49,129 bases of DNA, taken from positions 1-49,129 of the forward strand of contig JAPLLC010000110.1 of NCBI GenBank assembly GCA_026387775.1. The letters are read 5' to 3'. The position numbers were made by a program, and so were the translations under genes. Shown here one piece after another: positions 7,493 through 15,983 of the stretch; position 1 is the stretch's first letter; every line of letters begins with the position of its first letter. The notes below the pieces were generated by a model. That model worked only from the letters and a program-made list of their open reading frames with translations. It had not been told where the DNA came from and made no database searches. Origin of the DNA: Candidatus Methylomirabilota bacterium (GTDB lineage Bacteria; Methylomirabilota; Methylomirabilia; Methylomirabilales; 2-02-FULL-66-22).

Positions 7493-9718
7493 CTACTTCT
7501 GACCCAGCCGCTCGAGGGTCAGCGCCAGATGCTTCTGGATGGCCGTGTTCTCTGGATCCAGACGCAAGGCTCGCCGGAAGTAGTACTCGGCATCCCCGAA
7601 CCTGTTCACCTTGAAATAGTACCACCCGATCGTGTCGATCGCCGTCGGCTCATCCGCATCCACTCGAAGGGCATCGACAAGGGGCTTGGCCTTTTCCGGA
7701 GAATTCAGCGTGTCGATATACAGCCAGGCCAACTGATTGAGCGTCAGCATATTTCCGGGCTGTCTTTTCCGGAATGCCAGCAGGACGCTCTCCGCCTCCT
7801 TTTCAAGATGGGTATCGATATATCGGGCCGACAAATTGAGCACCAAATTCGGATCGTCCGGATTCAGAGCCAATGCATGCTGATAGCTCGCCAGGGCAAG
7901 CTTCTTCTCCTTCTTCACAAGATAGAGATCCCCCAGGAGATAATGGAGCCGCCAATCTTTGGGGTGCTGCTTGCTATTCAGCATGACGACAGCTATCGCA
8001 TCGTTCAGCCGATGGTTCACCACGAGCGTGTTGACGTACCCGACCAGGGCGTTCTTGTCTTCCGGCATCTCTTGCCAGTATTTCTGTGCCATCGAAAGGG
8101 CCTGCTCCGGATCGCCCTCCACGGCCTTCAGCCAGATCAGCTTGGTCTTCAGGTCCTTGATGGAAGGGTTCTGGGCCACGGCCTTGGCATACTGCTCTTC
8201 GGCAAGCTTGTACTTGCCAAGGTTCAGATAGGTATCCCCCAACTGGAGCAAGGCGGGCAGATAGGTCGGCTGGATCGCCAGGAGGCTGGTCAGATGCGCC
8301 TTGGCTCGCTCGTACATGCCCCTTCGAAAATAGACATCGGCCAGCAGAACGTGGGGGGAGATGGAGGAGTCCCCGAGTGAGAGCGCCTTCTTGGCGCATT
8401 CCTCCGCCAGGGCCAGCTTCCCCTCCTGGACGTAGAGGCCTCCCAGCACGACTCGCGGACCGACGGCATCGGGAGCGATCCGGACGATCGTCTTGAGGGT
8501 CTCGATGGCCGCTGTTCGCTGTCCCAGACGCAGATGGTATTGCGCCTTCAATCTCAAGGCGAACACGTTCTCGGCGTTTGCGGCCAGCAGACGATCGATG
8601 TGGCCCTTGAGGCCGGTGATGTCGTCGGCCGCCAGGAATGCGCGCCCGATGTTGTACTCGATCAGCGGCAGGTTCGGCAGGACCTCCAGGGCTTTCGTGT
8701 AGTAGGTGATCGCCCCTCGAAATTCCCGCTGGCTGAAGAGATACTCTCCATAGGTGTACAGCACCTCCGGGTTCTGGGGGTACCTCTTCAAGGCGTCATC
8801 GAAATGCGATCTTGCCCCGGCCTCGTCCTGAACGCGGAGGGAGAACTTCGCCAGACTCAGAAGATCATCGGCGTCCATTTTGGACTGAAGATGCGTGCGG
8901 ATCACCTCCGCCGCCGATAGACGATCCCCCTTCCGCATGTAGAGATCCGCGATATACGCGTACCACTTTACCTGTAGCGGCTGCTGCGACCGCTTCTCCG
9001 CTTCGAGAGCCTTCTGGAGGGCTTCCGCGAGGTGTCCTTCCCCGAAGGCTATCTGCGATTCGAGCAGGAGAGCTCGCGAGACATATTCGTCCCGCTTGCG
9101 GACCCGCGCCGCGATACCCCGTGCCGCCTGGTAGTCATGATCGAGGAGAAGAAGCTCCCCCAACCGAGAGAGGATCTCCAGATTGTCCGGCCAGCGATCG
9201 GTCGCCGCCTTCAGGAAATGATAGGCGACCCGAGGCTCTCCTTGTCTCAGACAGATCTCGCTGCTTCTGAGATAGACATCGGCATCCGTCAGATCCAGAG
9301 GAAGCTGCTTGAGCAGAATCGCCTTCGCCTCGTCAAGACGCCCCTCCTTGACCTTCGCATCCGCCTCGCGAAGGGCCTGGTCGTGAAGGGCCCGGTCCCC
9401 TTTGGCGATGGCTTCCCTGCTCTCTTTCGCCAACTCCCGAGACGGTTTCGTGGCGCGGCGCTCGGAGACCAGATCGAGCACGGCCGGCCCAAACATGACG
9501 AGACTCAGAACCATCAGCAACAGGCCGAACCAGAGCTTGCGGTTCAGGCGCTGTCTTCGTTCCAGGGCCAAGGCGGGATCGTCGTCAGGCCACTCGTCAT
9601 CGCCCGACGGTGGCGGACTTTGCGACCCGCCGACGCCGCGCGGGGTGTTCGGTTTTGTTTTGCCCCAGAGCGCAAACAATCTTCTCATCGCCAAGGCCGA
9701 CAATGGCATGTCAGCCAC
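7493..9718 (-). CDS. TPR-repeat protein of the exosortase operon, membrane-anchored
   Basis: A 741-residue protein with one membrane segment near residue 55-75 (LWFGLLLMVLSLVMFGPAVL) and then about twenty tetratricopeptide-type helices. Repeats such as PEVLYTYGEYLFSQREFRGA and LPALLQLGDTYLNLGKYKLA show the usual W/L-G-Y/A-P pattern. TPR proteins often accompany exosortase and exopolysaccharide loci as scaffolds; no enzymatic motif is seen. The start is uncertain: GTG at 9718, ATG at 9709 and ATG at 9688 are all in frame. The longest is given because the only Shine-Dalgarno-like sequence lies just upstream of it. It heads the operon, 69 nt before the PEP-CTERM gene. Confidence 0.8.
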   Translation of the reverse strand: MADMPLSALAMRRLFALWGKTKPNTPRGVGGSQSPPPSGDDEWPDDDPALALERRQRLNRKLWFGLLLMVLSLVMFGPAVLDLVSERRATKPSRELAKESREAIAKGDRALHDQALREADAKVKEGRLDEAKAILLKQLPLDLTDADVYLRSSEICLRQGEPRVAYHFLKAATDRWPDNLEILSRLGELLLLDHDYQAARGIAARVRKRDEYVSRALLLESQIAFGEGHLAEALQKALEAEKRSQQPLQVKWYAYIADLYMRKGDRLSAAEVIRTHLQSKMDADDLLSLAKFSLRVQDEAGARSHFDDALKRYPQNPEVLYTYGEYLFSQREFRGAITYYTKALEVLPNLPLIEYNIGRAFLAADDITGLKGHIDRLLAANAENVFALRLKAQYHLRLGQRTAAIETLKTIVRIAPDAVGPRVVLGGLYVQEGKLALAEECAKKALSLGDSSISPHVLLADVYFRRGMYERAKAHLTSLLAIQPTYLPALLQLGDTYLNLGKYKLAEEQYAKAVAQNPSIKDLKTKLIWLKAVEGDPEQALSMAQKYWQEMPEDKNALVGYVNTLVVNHRLNDAIAVVMLNSKQHPKDWRLHYLLGDLYLVKKEKKLALASYQHALALNPDDPNLVLNLSARYIDTHLEKEAESVLLAFRKRQPGNMLTLNQLAWLYIDTLNSPEKAKPLVDALRVDADEPTAIDTIGWYYFKVNRFGDAEYYFRRALRLDPENTAIQKHLALTLERLGQK

Positions 9719-9721
9719 GCT

Positions 9722-9742
9722 GGTCCATCACCCTGATGGACC
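9722..9742 (-). promoter_or_regulatory. Hairpin covering the translation start of the TPR gene
   Basis: Perfect 9-bp arms, GGTCCATCA and TGATGGACC, with a 3-nt loop. The structure ends 3 nt before the GTG start at 9718, and the only purine-rich ribosome-binding candidate lies within it. A second short palindrome (9752-9764) stands next to it in the same leader. It may throttle translation of the first gene of the exosortase operon, but no known riboswitch class is recognised. Confidence 0.45.
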
Positions 9743-9876
9743 TCGCGTTTCGGATGGGCCATCCACCCTTCCCGGCAAGAATGGCTCTGTATTCCTGGCT
9801 CGGCACGCACCGTCGGTTGGGGTTCTATGGGGTCGTGGTCGGTAAGGAGATCCTTCGGCCGCTGCGGCCGGTGCCA

Positions 9877-9905
9877 TCAATAGCCAATGGACCCGGTGTT
9901 GTCAA
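9877..9905 (-). promoter_or_regulatory. Promoter of the TPR/PEP-CTERM/exosortase operon
   Basis: On the minus strand, TTGACA (complement of 9900-9905), a 17-nt spacer and TATTGA (complement of 9877-9882). It would give a leader of about 150 nt before the TPR start, containing the hairpin at 9722-9742. It is divergent from the IclR promoter. Confidence 0.5.
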
Positions 9906-9936
9906 CAGTTTCCTGGCCGATCGTCGAGCTCCTGCC

Positions 9937-10002
9937 TTGACAGCCCATTTTGGTAATGGTAGGTTATTCATCGATGCAAAATTATGTTCCACGATGTTGA
10001 AC
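9937..10002 (+). promoter_or_regulatory. Promoter and probable IclR operator
   Basis: TTGACA at 9937-9942, a 17-nt spacer and TAGGTT at 9960-9965. Just downstream, 9986-10002 reads as an interrupted inverted repeat with GTTC and GAAC half-sites separated by 9 nt. This size and spacing suit an IclR-type dimer site. Autoregulation of the following iclR gene is an inference. Confidence 0.4.
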
Positions 10003-10052
10003 GTACAGCGGTACGCACCCACCCCGTTATCTCCGGAAGATGGAGACCACTG

Positions 10053-10865
10053 ATGGTCGGTTCCGTCCGGAAGGCGCTCGATATCCTGGAGATCTTCAGC
10101 TTCACCGAGCCGCGTCTGACCCTGGCCCAGATCAGCCAGCGGCTCAAGATCCCCAAGAGCACTGCTCACAATCTCCTGCGGACCCTCGCAGCGCGCGGCT
10201 ATGTCGAGCGACCGGACCGCGACCACTACGCCTTGGGCACCGCGGTCTACCGGCTCACCCAGGCGGTACGCGTGAATGTCGAGGTCCGCGACCGGGCCGC
10301 CCCGCTCCTGCGGCAGTTGGCGGACAGTTGCCGCGCCTCCTCGTTTCTGGTGGTGCCGGACAACGGGCGTGCTCTCTACGTCTATGCCGTCGAGTCGCCC
10401 CAGCGGCTGCGAGCCCGTACGCTGGTCGGGGAGCGATTCTTTTTGCACTGCACCGGAGTGGGAAAGGCGATCCTGGCCTTTCTGCCCCCGGAGGAATGCC
10501 GGCGAATCGTGGCGACGGAAGGGCTGCCCGCCTTCAGCCCGACCACCATCACGAACCCGCGGGCTCTCGCGCGCGAGCTGGCCGAGGTCCGATCGAAGGG
10601 CTATGCGATCGACCGAAGCGAGCACGAGCCGAGCACGTATTGTATCGCCGCCCCGATCCTCGACGACGGCGGCCGAGTCATCGGCGCCTGCAGTATCTCG
10701 GGCTCCGATCCGGAGATCGTCGGCAATCGGCTGCAGGAGCTTTCCCCGCGCGTCACGAGCACGGCCGAGGAGATCTCGCGGCGGATGGGGTACGTCCCGG
10801 TGCGCCCCGCCTTGCTGGCAGCCGGCAAGCTGCAACAACCCTTTTACACAAGGAGGAAACCATGA
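10053..10865 (+). CDS. IclR family transcriptional regulator
   Basis: A 270-residue regulator. The ATG at 10053 is chosen because GGAG lies 7 nt upstream; an in-frame ATG 23 codons earlier lacks a site. Residues 5-65 hold the winged helix-turn-helix (LTLAQISQRLKIPKSTAHNL). The rest is the IclR effector domain, with the conserved CTGVGKAILA stretch and APILDDGGRVIGACSISG near the end. IclR proteins usually regulate uptake or breakdown genes for small carbon sources. Its stop overlaps the start of the solute-binding protein gene by 4 nt, so the two are translationally coupled and the binding protein probably delivers or relates to its ligand. Confidence 0.9.
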   Translation: MVGSVRKALDILEIFSFTEPRLTLAQISQRLKIPKSTAHNLLRTLAARGYVERPDRDHYALGTAVYRLTQAVRVNVEVRDRAAPLLRQLADSCRASSFLVVPDNGRALYVYAVESPQRLRARTLVGERFFLHCTGVGKAILAFLPPEECRRIVATEGLPAFSPTTITNPRALARELAEVRSKGYAIDRSEHEPSTYCIAAPILDDGGRVIGACSISGSDPEIVGNRLQELSPRVTSTAEEISRRMGYVPVRPALLAAGKLQQPFYTRRKP

Positions 10866-12211
10866 GTCCAAGGACTGAGCCGGGAAGCGGAATGACCCGA
10901 CGCGAGGTGCTGCGTCTGGGTGCGGCGGCGGCCGCGGGCGCGGCGGTCGGACCATTCATCCACACACCGGGCCACGCCCAGAGCTTCAACTGGCAGCGGT
11001 TCAAAGGGAAAGAGCTGTTCCTGATCTTCTTCAAGCATCCCTGGGCCGAGGAAATCGTCAAGTACGCCCCGGAATTCGAGTCGCTCACCGGGATCAAGCT
11101 GAAGTACGAGATCCTGCCGGAGATCCAGGCGCGCCAGAAGCTCACAGTGGAGATGACCGCCGCCTCCGGCGGCCTGGACGCTTTCCTGAGCAGCTTGCAC
11201 GTGGAGAAGCGCCGCTTCTGGAAGGCCGGCTGGTACGAGCCCCTGAACAAGTACCTCGAGGACAAGACCCTCACCGCCCCGGACTACGACTGGAACGATT
11301 TCACCGCCACCGCCAAGGCAGCCGTTACCCAGCCCGACAAGACGGTGAGCGCGCTTCCCAGCTTCGTGGATCCCGACATCCTCTATTACCGCAAAGACAT
11401 CTTTGCGCAGAAAGGCTTGACGCCGCCCAAGACCCTGGCAGAGATGGAGAGCCTGGCCCAGAAGCTCCACGACCCCAAGAACAAGTTCTACGGCTTCGTG
11501 GCCCGCGGCCTCAAGAACGCCAACGCCTCGCCGTTCGCCTACATCGTGTTCGCCATGGGCGCGGACTATCTCACGCCGGATCGGAAATCCGCGCTCGGCT
11601 CGCCGGCCTGGGTCCAGGGCGTCGAATACTACTCCCGCATGCTGCGTCAGTATGCGCCTCCCGGCGTGGTGAACTTCAACTGGTCCGAGTGCAGCAGCGC
11701 CTTCATGCAAGAACAGGTGGCCATGTACTTCGACGGGGTGAACTTCGCCACCCAGTTCGAAGACAAAGAGAAGTCCAGGGTGGCGGGCAAGGTGGGCTAC
11801 ACGCTCCTGCCCGCCGGTCCCGGCGGCCTGCACACGTGCATGTTCACCAGCGGGATGTCGATCAGCGCTCAGAGCCGAAACAAGGAGGCGGCCTGGTTCT
11901 TCATCCAGTGGGCCACCAACAAACAGAACTGCATACGCGAGCTGGTGGCGGGCGTCGGCGGGGGCCGGGCCTCCACCTGGGGTCAGCCCGAGGTGAAGGC
12001 GAAGCCGCGGATGCCGGCCGACTGGTACACCGCGTTCCTGGAAAGCCTGAAGATCGGCAGACACGGTCTCCCCGAGATCGTGGACGTGACCCAGTATCGC
12101 GACATCATCGGCGTGGCCATCCAGAAAGCCATCGAGGGCGGCAAGCCGGCGGATCTCATGGCCCAGGCCCACAAGGAGTTCCAGGAGATGCTGAACAACA
12201 CCGAGAAGTAA
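10862..12211 (+). CDS. ABC transporter solute-binding protein, Tat-exported, without permease genes
   Basis: A 449-residue extracellular solute-binding protein of the family 1 (sugar/glycerol-3-phosphate) type. The start at 10862 has an AGGAGG site. The N-terminus carries a twin-arginine signal (MTRREVLRLGAAAAAGAAVG) with a probable cleavage after GHAQ, so it should be exported folded. Family features include YYRKDIFAQKGLTPPKTLAEM and the C-terminal KEAAWFFIQWAT. Members usually come with two permeases and sometimes an ATPase; none follows, and a strong terminator closes the transcript 20 nt later. It either serves a distant permease or acts as a sensor partner of the coupled IclR protein. 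Confidence 0.88.
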   Translation: MSPRTEPGSGMTRREVLRLGAAAAAGAAVGPFIHTPGHAQSFNWQRFKGKELFLIFFKHPWAEEIVKYAPEFESLTGIKLKYEILPEIQARQKLTVEMTAASGGLDAFLSSLHVEKRRFWKAGWYEPLNKYLEDKTLTAPDYDWNDFTATAKAAVTQPDKTVSALPSFVDPDILYYRKDIFAQKGLTPPKTLAEMESLAQKLHDPKNKFYGFVARGLKNANASPFAYIVFAMGADYLTPDRKSALGSPAWVQGVEYYSRMLRQYAPPGVVNFNWSECSSAFMQEQVAMYFDGVNFATQFEDKEKSRVAGKVGYTLLPAGPGGLHTCMFTSGMSISAQSRNKEAAWFFIQWATNKQNCIRELVAGVGGGRASTWGQPEVKAKPRMPADWYTAFLESLKIGRHGLPEIVDVTQYRDIIGVAIQKAIEGGKPADLMAQAHKEFQEMLNNTEK

Positions 12212-12230
12212 CTCGCGCAGCTCCCAGGAG

Positions 12231-12277
12231 AAACAACCGGCCCTCTCCCGCGACTCGCGTGAGAGGGCCGGTTGTTT
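12231..12277 (+). terminator. Strong hairpin terminator after the binding-protein gene
   Basis: Perfect 17-bp arms (12231-12247 and 12261-12277) enclose a 13-nt loop that can itself pair as CGCG/CGCG. The right arm ends in GGTTGTTT. It begins 20 nt after the stop of the plus-strand gene. There is no long T run after it, so efficiency is inferred from the stem. Confidence 0.75.
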
Positions 12278-12318
12278 GTGGCAGCAAAGATGGATCGGGC
12301 TGCTGGCTTCTGTATGGA

Positions 12319-12522
12319 TCAGGAGCGGCCAGGGAGTATGGTCTTCACGCGACCGACTTCCCCGCTCGCCAACCGCACCTTGATGCCGTGCGGGTGCGTG
12401 GCCGAGCTGGTGAGAATCGCCTGGACGGTTCCTTCAGTCAGCTTCCCGGACCGCTGATCCTGCTTCTGCACCACCTGCACCCGGGCCCCCAGGGTGACAT
12501 CCGCGCGGTTTCTCCCATCCAT
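12319..12522 (-). CDS. ywbE: YwbE family small protein (DUF2196)
   Basis: A 67-residue protein that I recognise as the YwbE family. It opens with the characteristic MDGRNRADVTLGARV and continues through KQDQRSGKLTEGTVQAIL and THPHGIKVRLASGEVGRV, which is nearly the entire conserved family pattern. The Gly/Val-rich beta pattern resembles a small SH3-like or KOW-like barrel. No biochemical role is established. The ribosome-binding site GGAGGTGAG before the ATG is strong. It is a single gene, with its 3' end facing the terminator at 12231-12277. Confidence 0.85.
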   Translation of the reverse strand: MDGRNRADVTLGARVQVVQKQDQRSGKLTEGTVQAILTSSATHPHGIKVRLASGEVGRVKTILPGRS

Positions 12523-12568
12523 CGCTCACCTCCACGTTCTCTGCTCTGCCTGTGTCTGGTTGTCTGGT

Positions 12569-13585
12569 TCATACTAGCCGCGTGGGGGGCTGGTCGGTCC
12601 CGGCGTGTGTGTGCGGTGACCGGGCGGTCAGCCGCTGCGCCAGCGGCTTGAGCATCTGCGGAGAGAGGTAGATCGGGAACTGGGACAGGGCGAAGTACAG
12701 CCAGGCGAGGTCAGGCAAGGCACCGCCGGTGGCCGCCACCATCAGCCCCATGTTGCGCTGGGCGGCCATGAGTCCAAGCACCAGGGCGCGCTCCCGGCCG
12801 GCCCGGGCAAAGACCAGAGCGGTGACTGTGAGCACGGCGAAAAACACCCCGAAGGCAAGCAGGGCCAGCTCGCACATGACCAATGGTGCGGCAGCAAAGC
12901 GCGCGGCGACATGTTCCATGACCGCCGCCACAAAGATAAACACGACGAGAATGTTGATGCCGGCGATCGTGTCCGTATGCCGCACGATGGCGGCAAGGCC
13001 AACGATCCGGCGGAGAAGAACGGCCACGAGCGCGGAGCCGGCGAGGATCGCGAACAGCCGGAGCCCGAGCGTCAGCGGGGCGAGCGTCAGCGCAGGACCG
13101 ATGACCGCCCGGGCGAAGAGCGGCGCCGTGAACGGGGTCAGCGCCGTGCCGGCGACCAGCGTGACGAGCACGAGCGTGGCGTCGAGCCCCAGCAGCGCGG
13201 CAAGGGCGGGACTCGCCATCATCGGCGAGGCGACCGCCTGAAGCATGAGCGCGAGGAAGAGATCGGGCGAGCGAACCTCAAGGCCGATGGCGAGACAGCC
13301 GACGCCAAACACGGCGGGGATCGCCAGCGTCGTCCAGGCCGTCGCCGCGAGCACGAGCCCCGGCCGCCCCAGATAGCCTCGCAACGCGGCCGGGTCCACC
13401 CGCAGGAAGGCGAGGCACAACAGCACGAAGATCGCCTCGGTGACGAACGGCTTGAGCAGGGCGTCAAGCGGCGGCATCGCGATGCCGAGAAACACGAGCG
13501 CGGCAATCGCCCGCGTCCCCTGCCGGCCGAGCCACGCCAGCGCCGCCGCCGGCGCATCGAGAACAGCCACGCGCAAGAATCCCAC
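12569..13585 (-). CDS. BASS-type (bile acid:sodium symporter-like) membrane transporter
   Basis: A 338-residue protein with about nine to ten hydrophobic helices. It begins at GTG 13585 behind a GGGGAGG site. The pattern of paired discontinuous helices, QAVASPMMASPALAALLG and the late GLMAAQRNMGLMVAATGG, resembles the Na+-coupled BASS/SBF superfamily, which moves organic anions such as bile acids or pantoate. Substrate cannot be read from sequence. It stands alone, divergent from the downstream toxin-antitoxin pair. Confidence 0.65.
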   Translation of the reverse strand: MGFLRVAVLDAPAAALAWLGRQGTRAIAALVFLGIAMPPLDALLKPFVTEAIFVLLCLAFLRVDPAALRGYLGRPGLVLAATAWTTLAIPAVFGVGCLAIGLEVRSPDLFLALMLQAVASPMMASPALAALLGLDATLVLVTLVAGTALTPFTAPLFARAVIGPALTLAPLTLGLRLFAILAGSALVAVLLRRIVGLAAIVRHTDTIAGINILVVFIFVAAVMEHVAARFAAAPLVMCELALLAFGVFFAVLTVTALVFARAGRERALVLGLMAAQRNMGLMVAATGGALPDLAWLYFALSQFPIYLSPQMLKPLAQRLTARSPHTHAGTDQPPTRLV

Positions 13586-13888
13586 CGATACCTCCCCAAC
13601 TCAGAACCCGCATACCACAAAGCCACAGGCATCCGCAGGTCGGCTATAAATCAAGATAGCTCGATCTGCATAATCTCCGATGTCGGAGAACGGCGGGGGG
13701 AGTATGGCAAGCGCGAGGGCCAGAGGCAAGCGAAAGCAGCGGGGTCCTACGGGGTGACGGCCCGGCCCGCTGAACCCGGACCCGCGCGCGATCCGAGTCC
13801 CTCCCCGACACGAAGTCGGAGGGTCCGGAGAAGAGAAGATACGCAGATGATGCTACGTCCGCATTGCGTCGACTGATAGCGGAGAGTG
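13586..13888. other. Intergenic stretch without a gene
   Basis: About 300 nt between two divergent genes. I see no credible reading frame or repeat shared with the rest of the window. The promoter of the BASS-type gene must lie here, but no convincing -35/-10 pair stands out. Confidence 0.4.
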
Positions 13889-13918
13889 TTGCCACTTATG
13901 TACACATCATGGTACACT
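13889..13918 (+). promoter_or_regulatory. Promoter with overlapping palindromic operator of the Phd/PIN pair
   Basis: TTGCCA at 13889-13894 and TACACT at 13913-13918 form a weak promoter with 18-nt spacing. An inverted repeat, TGTAC (13899-13903) and GTACA (13912-13916), lies between and over the -10. This is the usual arrangement for autorepression by an antitoxin. Confidence 0.55.
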
Positions 13919-13956
13919 CTTGTGCAACAGAGATCATCGGAAGAGGAGGGAGCACC

Positions 13957-14250
13957 ATGAAGTTCGTTGCCATCCGGGAACTGCGTAGCAAGACCGCCTC
14001 CATTCGCCAAGATCTGGCGCAGGCACGCGAAATCGTCCTCACCGCCAACGGACGGCCTTTTGCTCTCATGACGCCCGTCAGCCCCGACACGGTGGAAGAG
14101 GAGATTCAGGCCATTCGCCGCGCCCGGACACGCGCCGCGATCGACGCCCTCCGGGCTGCAGCGAAAACCGCGGGTGTCGATGCATTGACCGTGGAAGACA
14201 TCGATGCCGAGATTGCGGCTGCTCGCCGTGCTCGACGGAAGCGCCCATGA
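13957..14250 (+). CDS. Type II antitoxin, Phd/YefM-like
   Basis: A 97-residue protein starting at ATG 13957 behind an AGGAGGGAG site; an upstream in-frame extension runs through the promoter and is discarded. The N-terminus, MKFVAIRELRSKTASIRQDL, and the following IVLTANGRPFALMTPV match the Phd/YefM DNA-binding fold. The C-terminal half is helical, acidic and basic (EEIQAIRRARTRAAIDALR), as expected for a toxin-wrapping tail. It should neutralise the PIN toxin and repress the operon at the palindrome upstream. ATGA overlap with the toxin. Confidence 0.85.
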   Translation: MKFVAIRELRSKTASIRQDLAQAREIVLTANGRPFALMTPVSPDTVEEEIQAIRRARTRAAIDALRAAAKTAGVDALTVEDIDAEIAAARRARRKRP

Positions 14251-14657
14251 GGCGGGTCGTACTGGACACCAATGTCCTTGTCGCCTCTCTCCTCCAACCC
14301 GTCAGTCGCTGTGGGCGTCTGCTGGATCTCGTCGTCGACGGCGCGGCGGAGGCGTGCGTCGACGATCGTGTCCTGGCGGAATACGCGGAGGTGTTGACCC
14401 GGCGAAAGCTCCATCTGCCGCCCGAGAAGGTCCAGACACTCCTGGAGTTCTTCCGGCAGAGCGGGATCCCCGTGATTGCCCACCCGCTCGCCGTGACCCT
14501 CCCCGACCCCGATGATCTCGCCTTCCTGGAGGTGGCAGCCTCCGGGGAGGCCCTCCTGGTCACGGGCAATCAGCGCCATTTTCCAAAAGCAGCAACCGGA
14601 GCCGTCTCCGTACTCAGCCCCGCCGAATGCCTCGAAGCCCTTCGAAAGCGCGCCTGA
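14247..14657 (+). CDS. PIN-domain toxin (VapC-like ribonuclease)
   Basis: A 136-residue PIN protein of the putative toxin subfamily. Acidic residues of the Mg2+-dependent nuclease site are visible: Asp7 in VVLDTNVLVASL, Glu45 in VLAEYAEVL and the Asp cluster at 87-90 in LPDPDDLAFLEVA, with TGNQRHF at 106-112. It likely cleaves RNA when not bound by the upstream antitoxin. The start codon overlaps the antitoxin stop by 4 nt, which enforces coupled translation. Confidence 0.88.
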   Translation: MRRVVLDTNVLVASLLQPVSRCGRLLDLVVDGAAEACVDDRVLAEYAEVLTRRKLHLPPEKVQTLLEFFRQSGIPVIAHPLAVTLPDPDDLAFLEVAASGEALLVTGNQRHFPKAATGAVSVLSPAECLEALRKRA

Positions 14658-14700
14658 TTTCATCGATTCCACAAATCAGTCCGGAACGCCGCAATACAAG

Positions 14701-14770
14701 GCCGGTGCGTTCGTACGAGTCCTGGTTAGCTCCCCAAGCAGGACGAATTTGGGCACTGGGAGGAAGCGAT
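14701..14770 (+). repeat. Structured repeat, copy 1
   Basis: Shares GAGTCCTGGTT, GCTCCCCAA, CGAAT and TGGGCACTGGGAGGA with the copies at 17461 and 21341, and more weakly with the reversed copy at 23241. Within it GTCCTG (14719-14724) pairs perfectly with CAGGAC (14739-14744). Copies 1 and 3 also share a weaker tail around TGGTGT, running up to the end of the neighbouring minus-strand gene. Confidence 0.75.
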
Positions 14771-14786
14771 TCTCTTGGTGTAAGGG

Positions 14787-15872
14787 TTACGGTGAGGGGC
14801 GCGGCATCTTGCTTTGCAGGGCAGCGATGAACTTCGGATCCAGTTCCCCTCCCCGCGTCGTTGCTTCGGCAAGCCCGATCTTCCTCCACGCCTCGGCATA
14901 GTCGCCAACGAGAAACAGGGTCATCGCCCAACCCTGGAGGTTCAGGGTGTGCTGAGGGGCTTTTTCATATACCCGGGCAAAGTGGACGAAGGCTTTCTTC
15001 ACAAGTGACTCATCCCGGGTTTGTGCGCCGAAGATGCCGAGTGTTAAGCCGTAGTCTGCGTAAAAGTCGAGATCGCTCGATACAAACTCCTCCGCTTCAG
15101 CGAAGAGTTTCAGTGCTTCAGGGCGTCCACCTGGTCTGTTCCCTTGGATGACCGCCATACCCCAAAGGGCTTGTCCATTTGAGCCATCGAGCAACCAAGC
15201 TTGATTAAACCGCCGCATCGCGTCGTCTGTCTTCCCCTGACGTAGAAACTGCCAACCCCGCTCGGCAATTTCCTTCGACGCGCTCTTTCGGTTTCCCTTG
15301 TACTGTTCATCCACCGCGGCAATGAACTCGCGATCCGCTGCTTGCTGAGCCTCGTCTTTCGGCTGCGAGCCATACTTCGGCAGCACATTACTACTTTGCG
15401 GACGGGCTGCATGCACCTCGCGCCCATTACGCGTCAAGGACACATTAGAACCGTCCGGCTTCGCACATTCAGTCGGCAGGCGAAGCTTAGAGACGTCGCC
15501 CTCCGTGAGCGCGACCCACATCGAGAGAAACGAATAGTACTGCCCGGCCGAATTGGGGAAGTGGATACCCCCCGGAATTCGCCACACCTTATCGCCGCGT
15601 TTGGTTTGGACGCCGCCAGGTGCCGCATATAGCACTCCGTGGGCGTCGACATGTATTGGCCGATACTCGCCCACGGGCAGACGGAATTCTCGACCGCCGG
15701 CAGAAAGAGAGCACTCATGCTTGACGAGTAGTGTCGTCTCGATTGCTGGACCCCCGCCGAGAATATCCGACGGGGTGACAGGGTGAAGGCCACTGGCGCA
15801 CGCGTTAAGTACGAAAACGGAAGAGAGACCCATGAAGGAGCAGATGATGGACAGAACGCGTCTCTTCCGCAT
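14787..15872 (-). CDS. Lipoprotein with C-terminal TPR-like repeats
   Basis: A 361-residue protein with a lipoprotein signal: basic start MRKRR, hydrophobic core, lipobox LNAC with Cys25. Residues 40-160 form a beta-rich domain of unknown type containing a GGREFRLPVGEYRPIHVD stretch. Residues 200-350 hold helical repeats of TPR type (AERGWQFLRQGKTDDAMRRF, then LNLQGWAMTLFLVGDYAEAW). The ribosome-binding site GGAGGAGG is strong. Cys and Asn content and codon choice look less GC-biased than the flanking core genes, consistent with acquisition. No specific function is recognised. Confidence 0.75.
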   Translation of the reverse strand: MRKRRVLSIICSFMGLSSVFVLNACASGLHPVTPSDILGGGPAIETTLLVKHECSLSAGGREFRLPVGEYRPIHVDAHGVLYAAPGGVQTKRGDKVWRIPGGIHFPNSAGQYYSFLSMWVALTEGDVSKLRLPTECAKPDGSNVSLTRNGREVHAARPQSSNVLPKYGSQPKDEAQQAADREFIAAVDEQYKGNRKSASKEIAERGWQFLRQGKTDDAMRRFNQAWLLDGSNGQALWGMAVIQGNRPGGRPEALKLFAEAEEFVSSDLDFYADYGLTLGIFGAQTRDESLVKKAFVHFARVYEKAPQHTLNLQGWAMTLFLVGDYAEAWRKIGLAEATTRGGELDPKFIAALQSKMPRPSP

Positions 15873-15983
15873 GACGCGATACCTCCTCCAATCCGATCAG
15901 GCGCGATGATGTGAGGGAATCTATAGAAGTCGAGAGGGTGATGTCAACGAGAATCCCCCCCGGTTAACCTCGCCGTTCAGCAA

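Noticed and set aside
14701-14770. Structured repeats taken as attC sites
   Set aside because: They lack the RYYYAAC/GTTRRRY boxes at their ends, unlike the site at 22373-22479.
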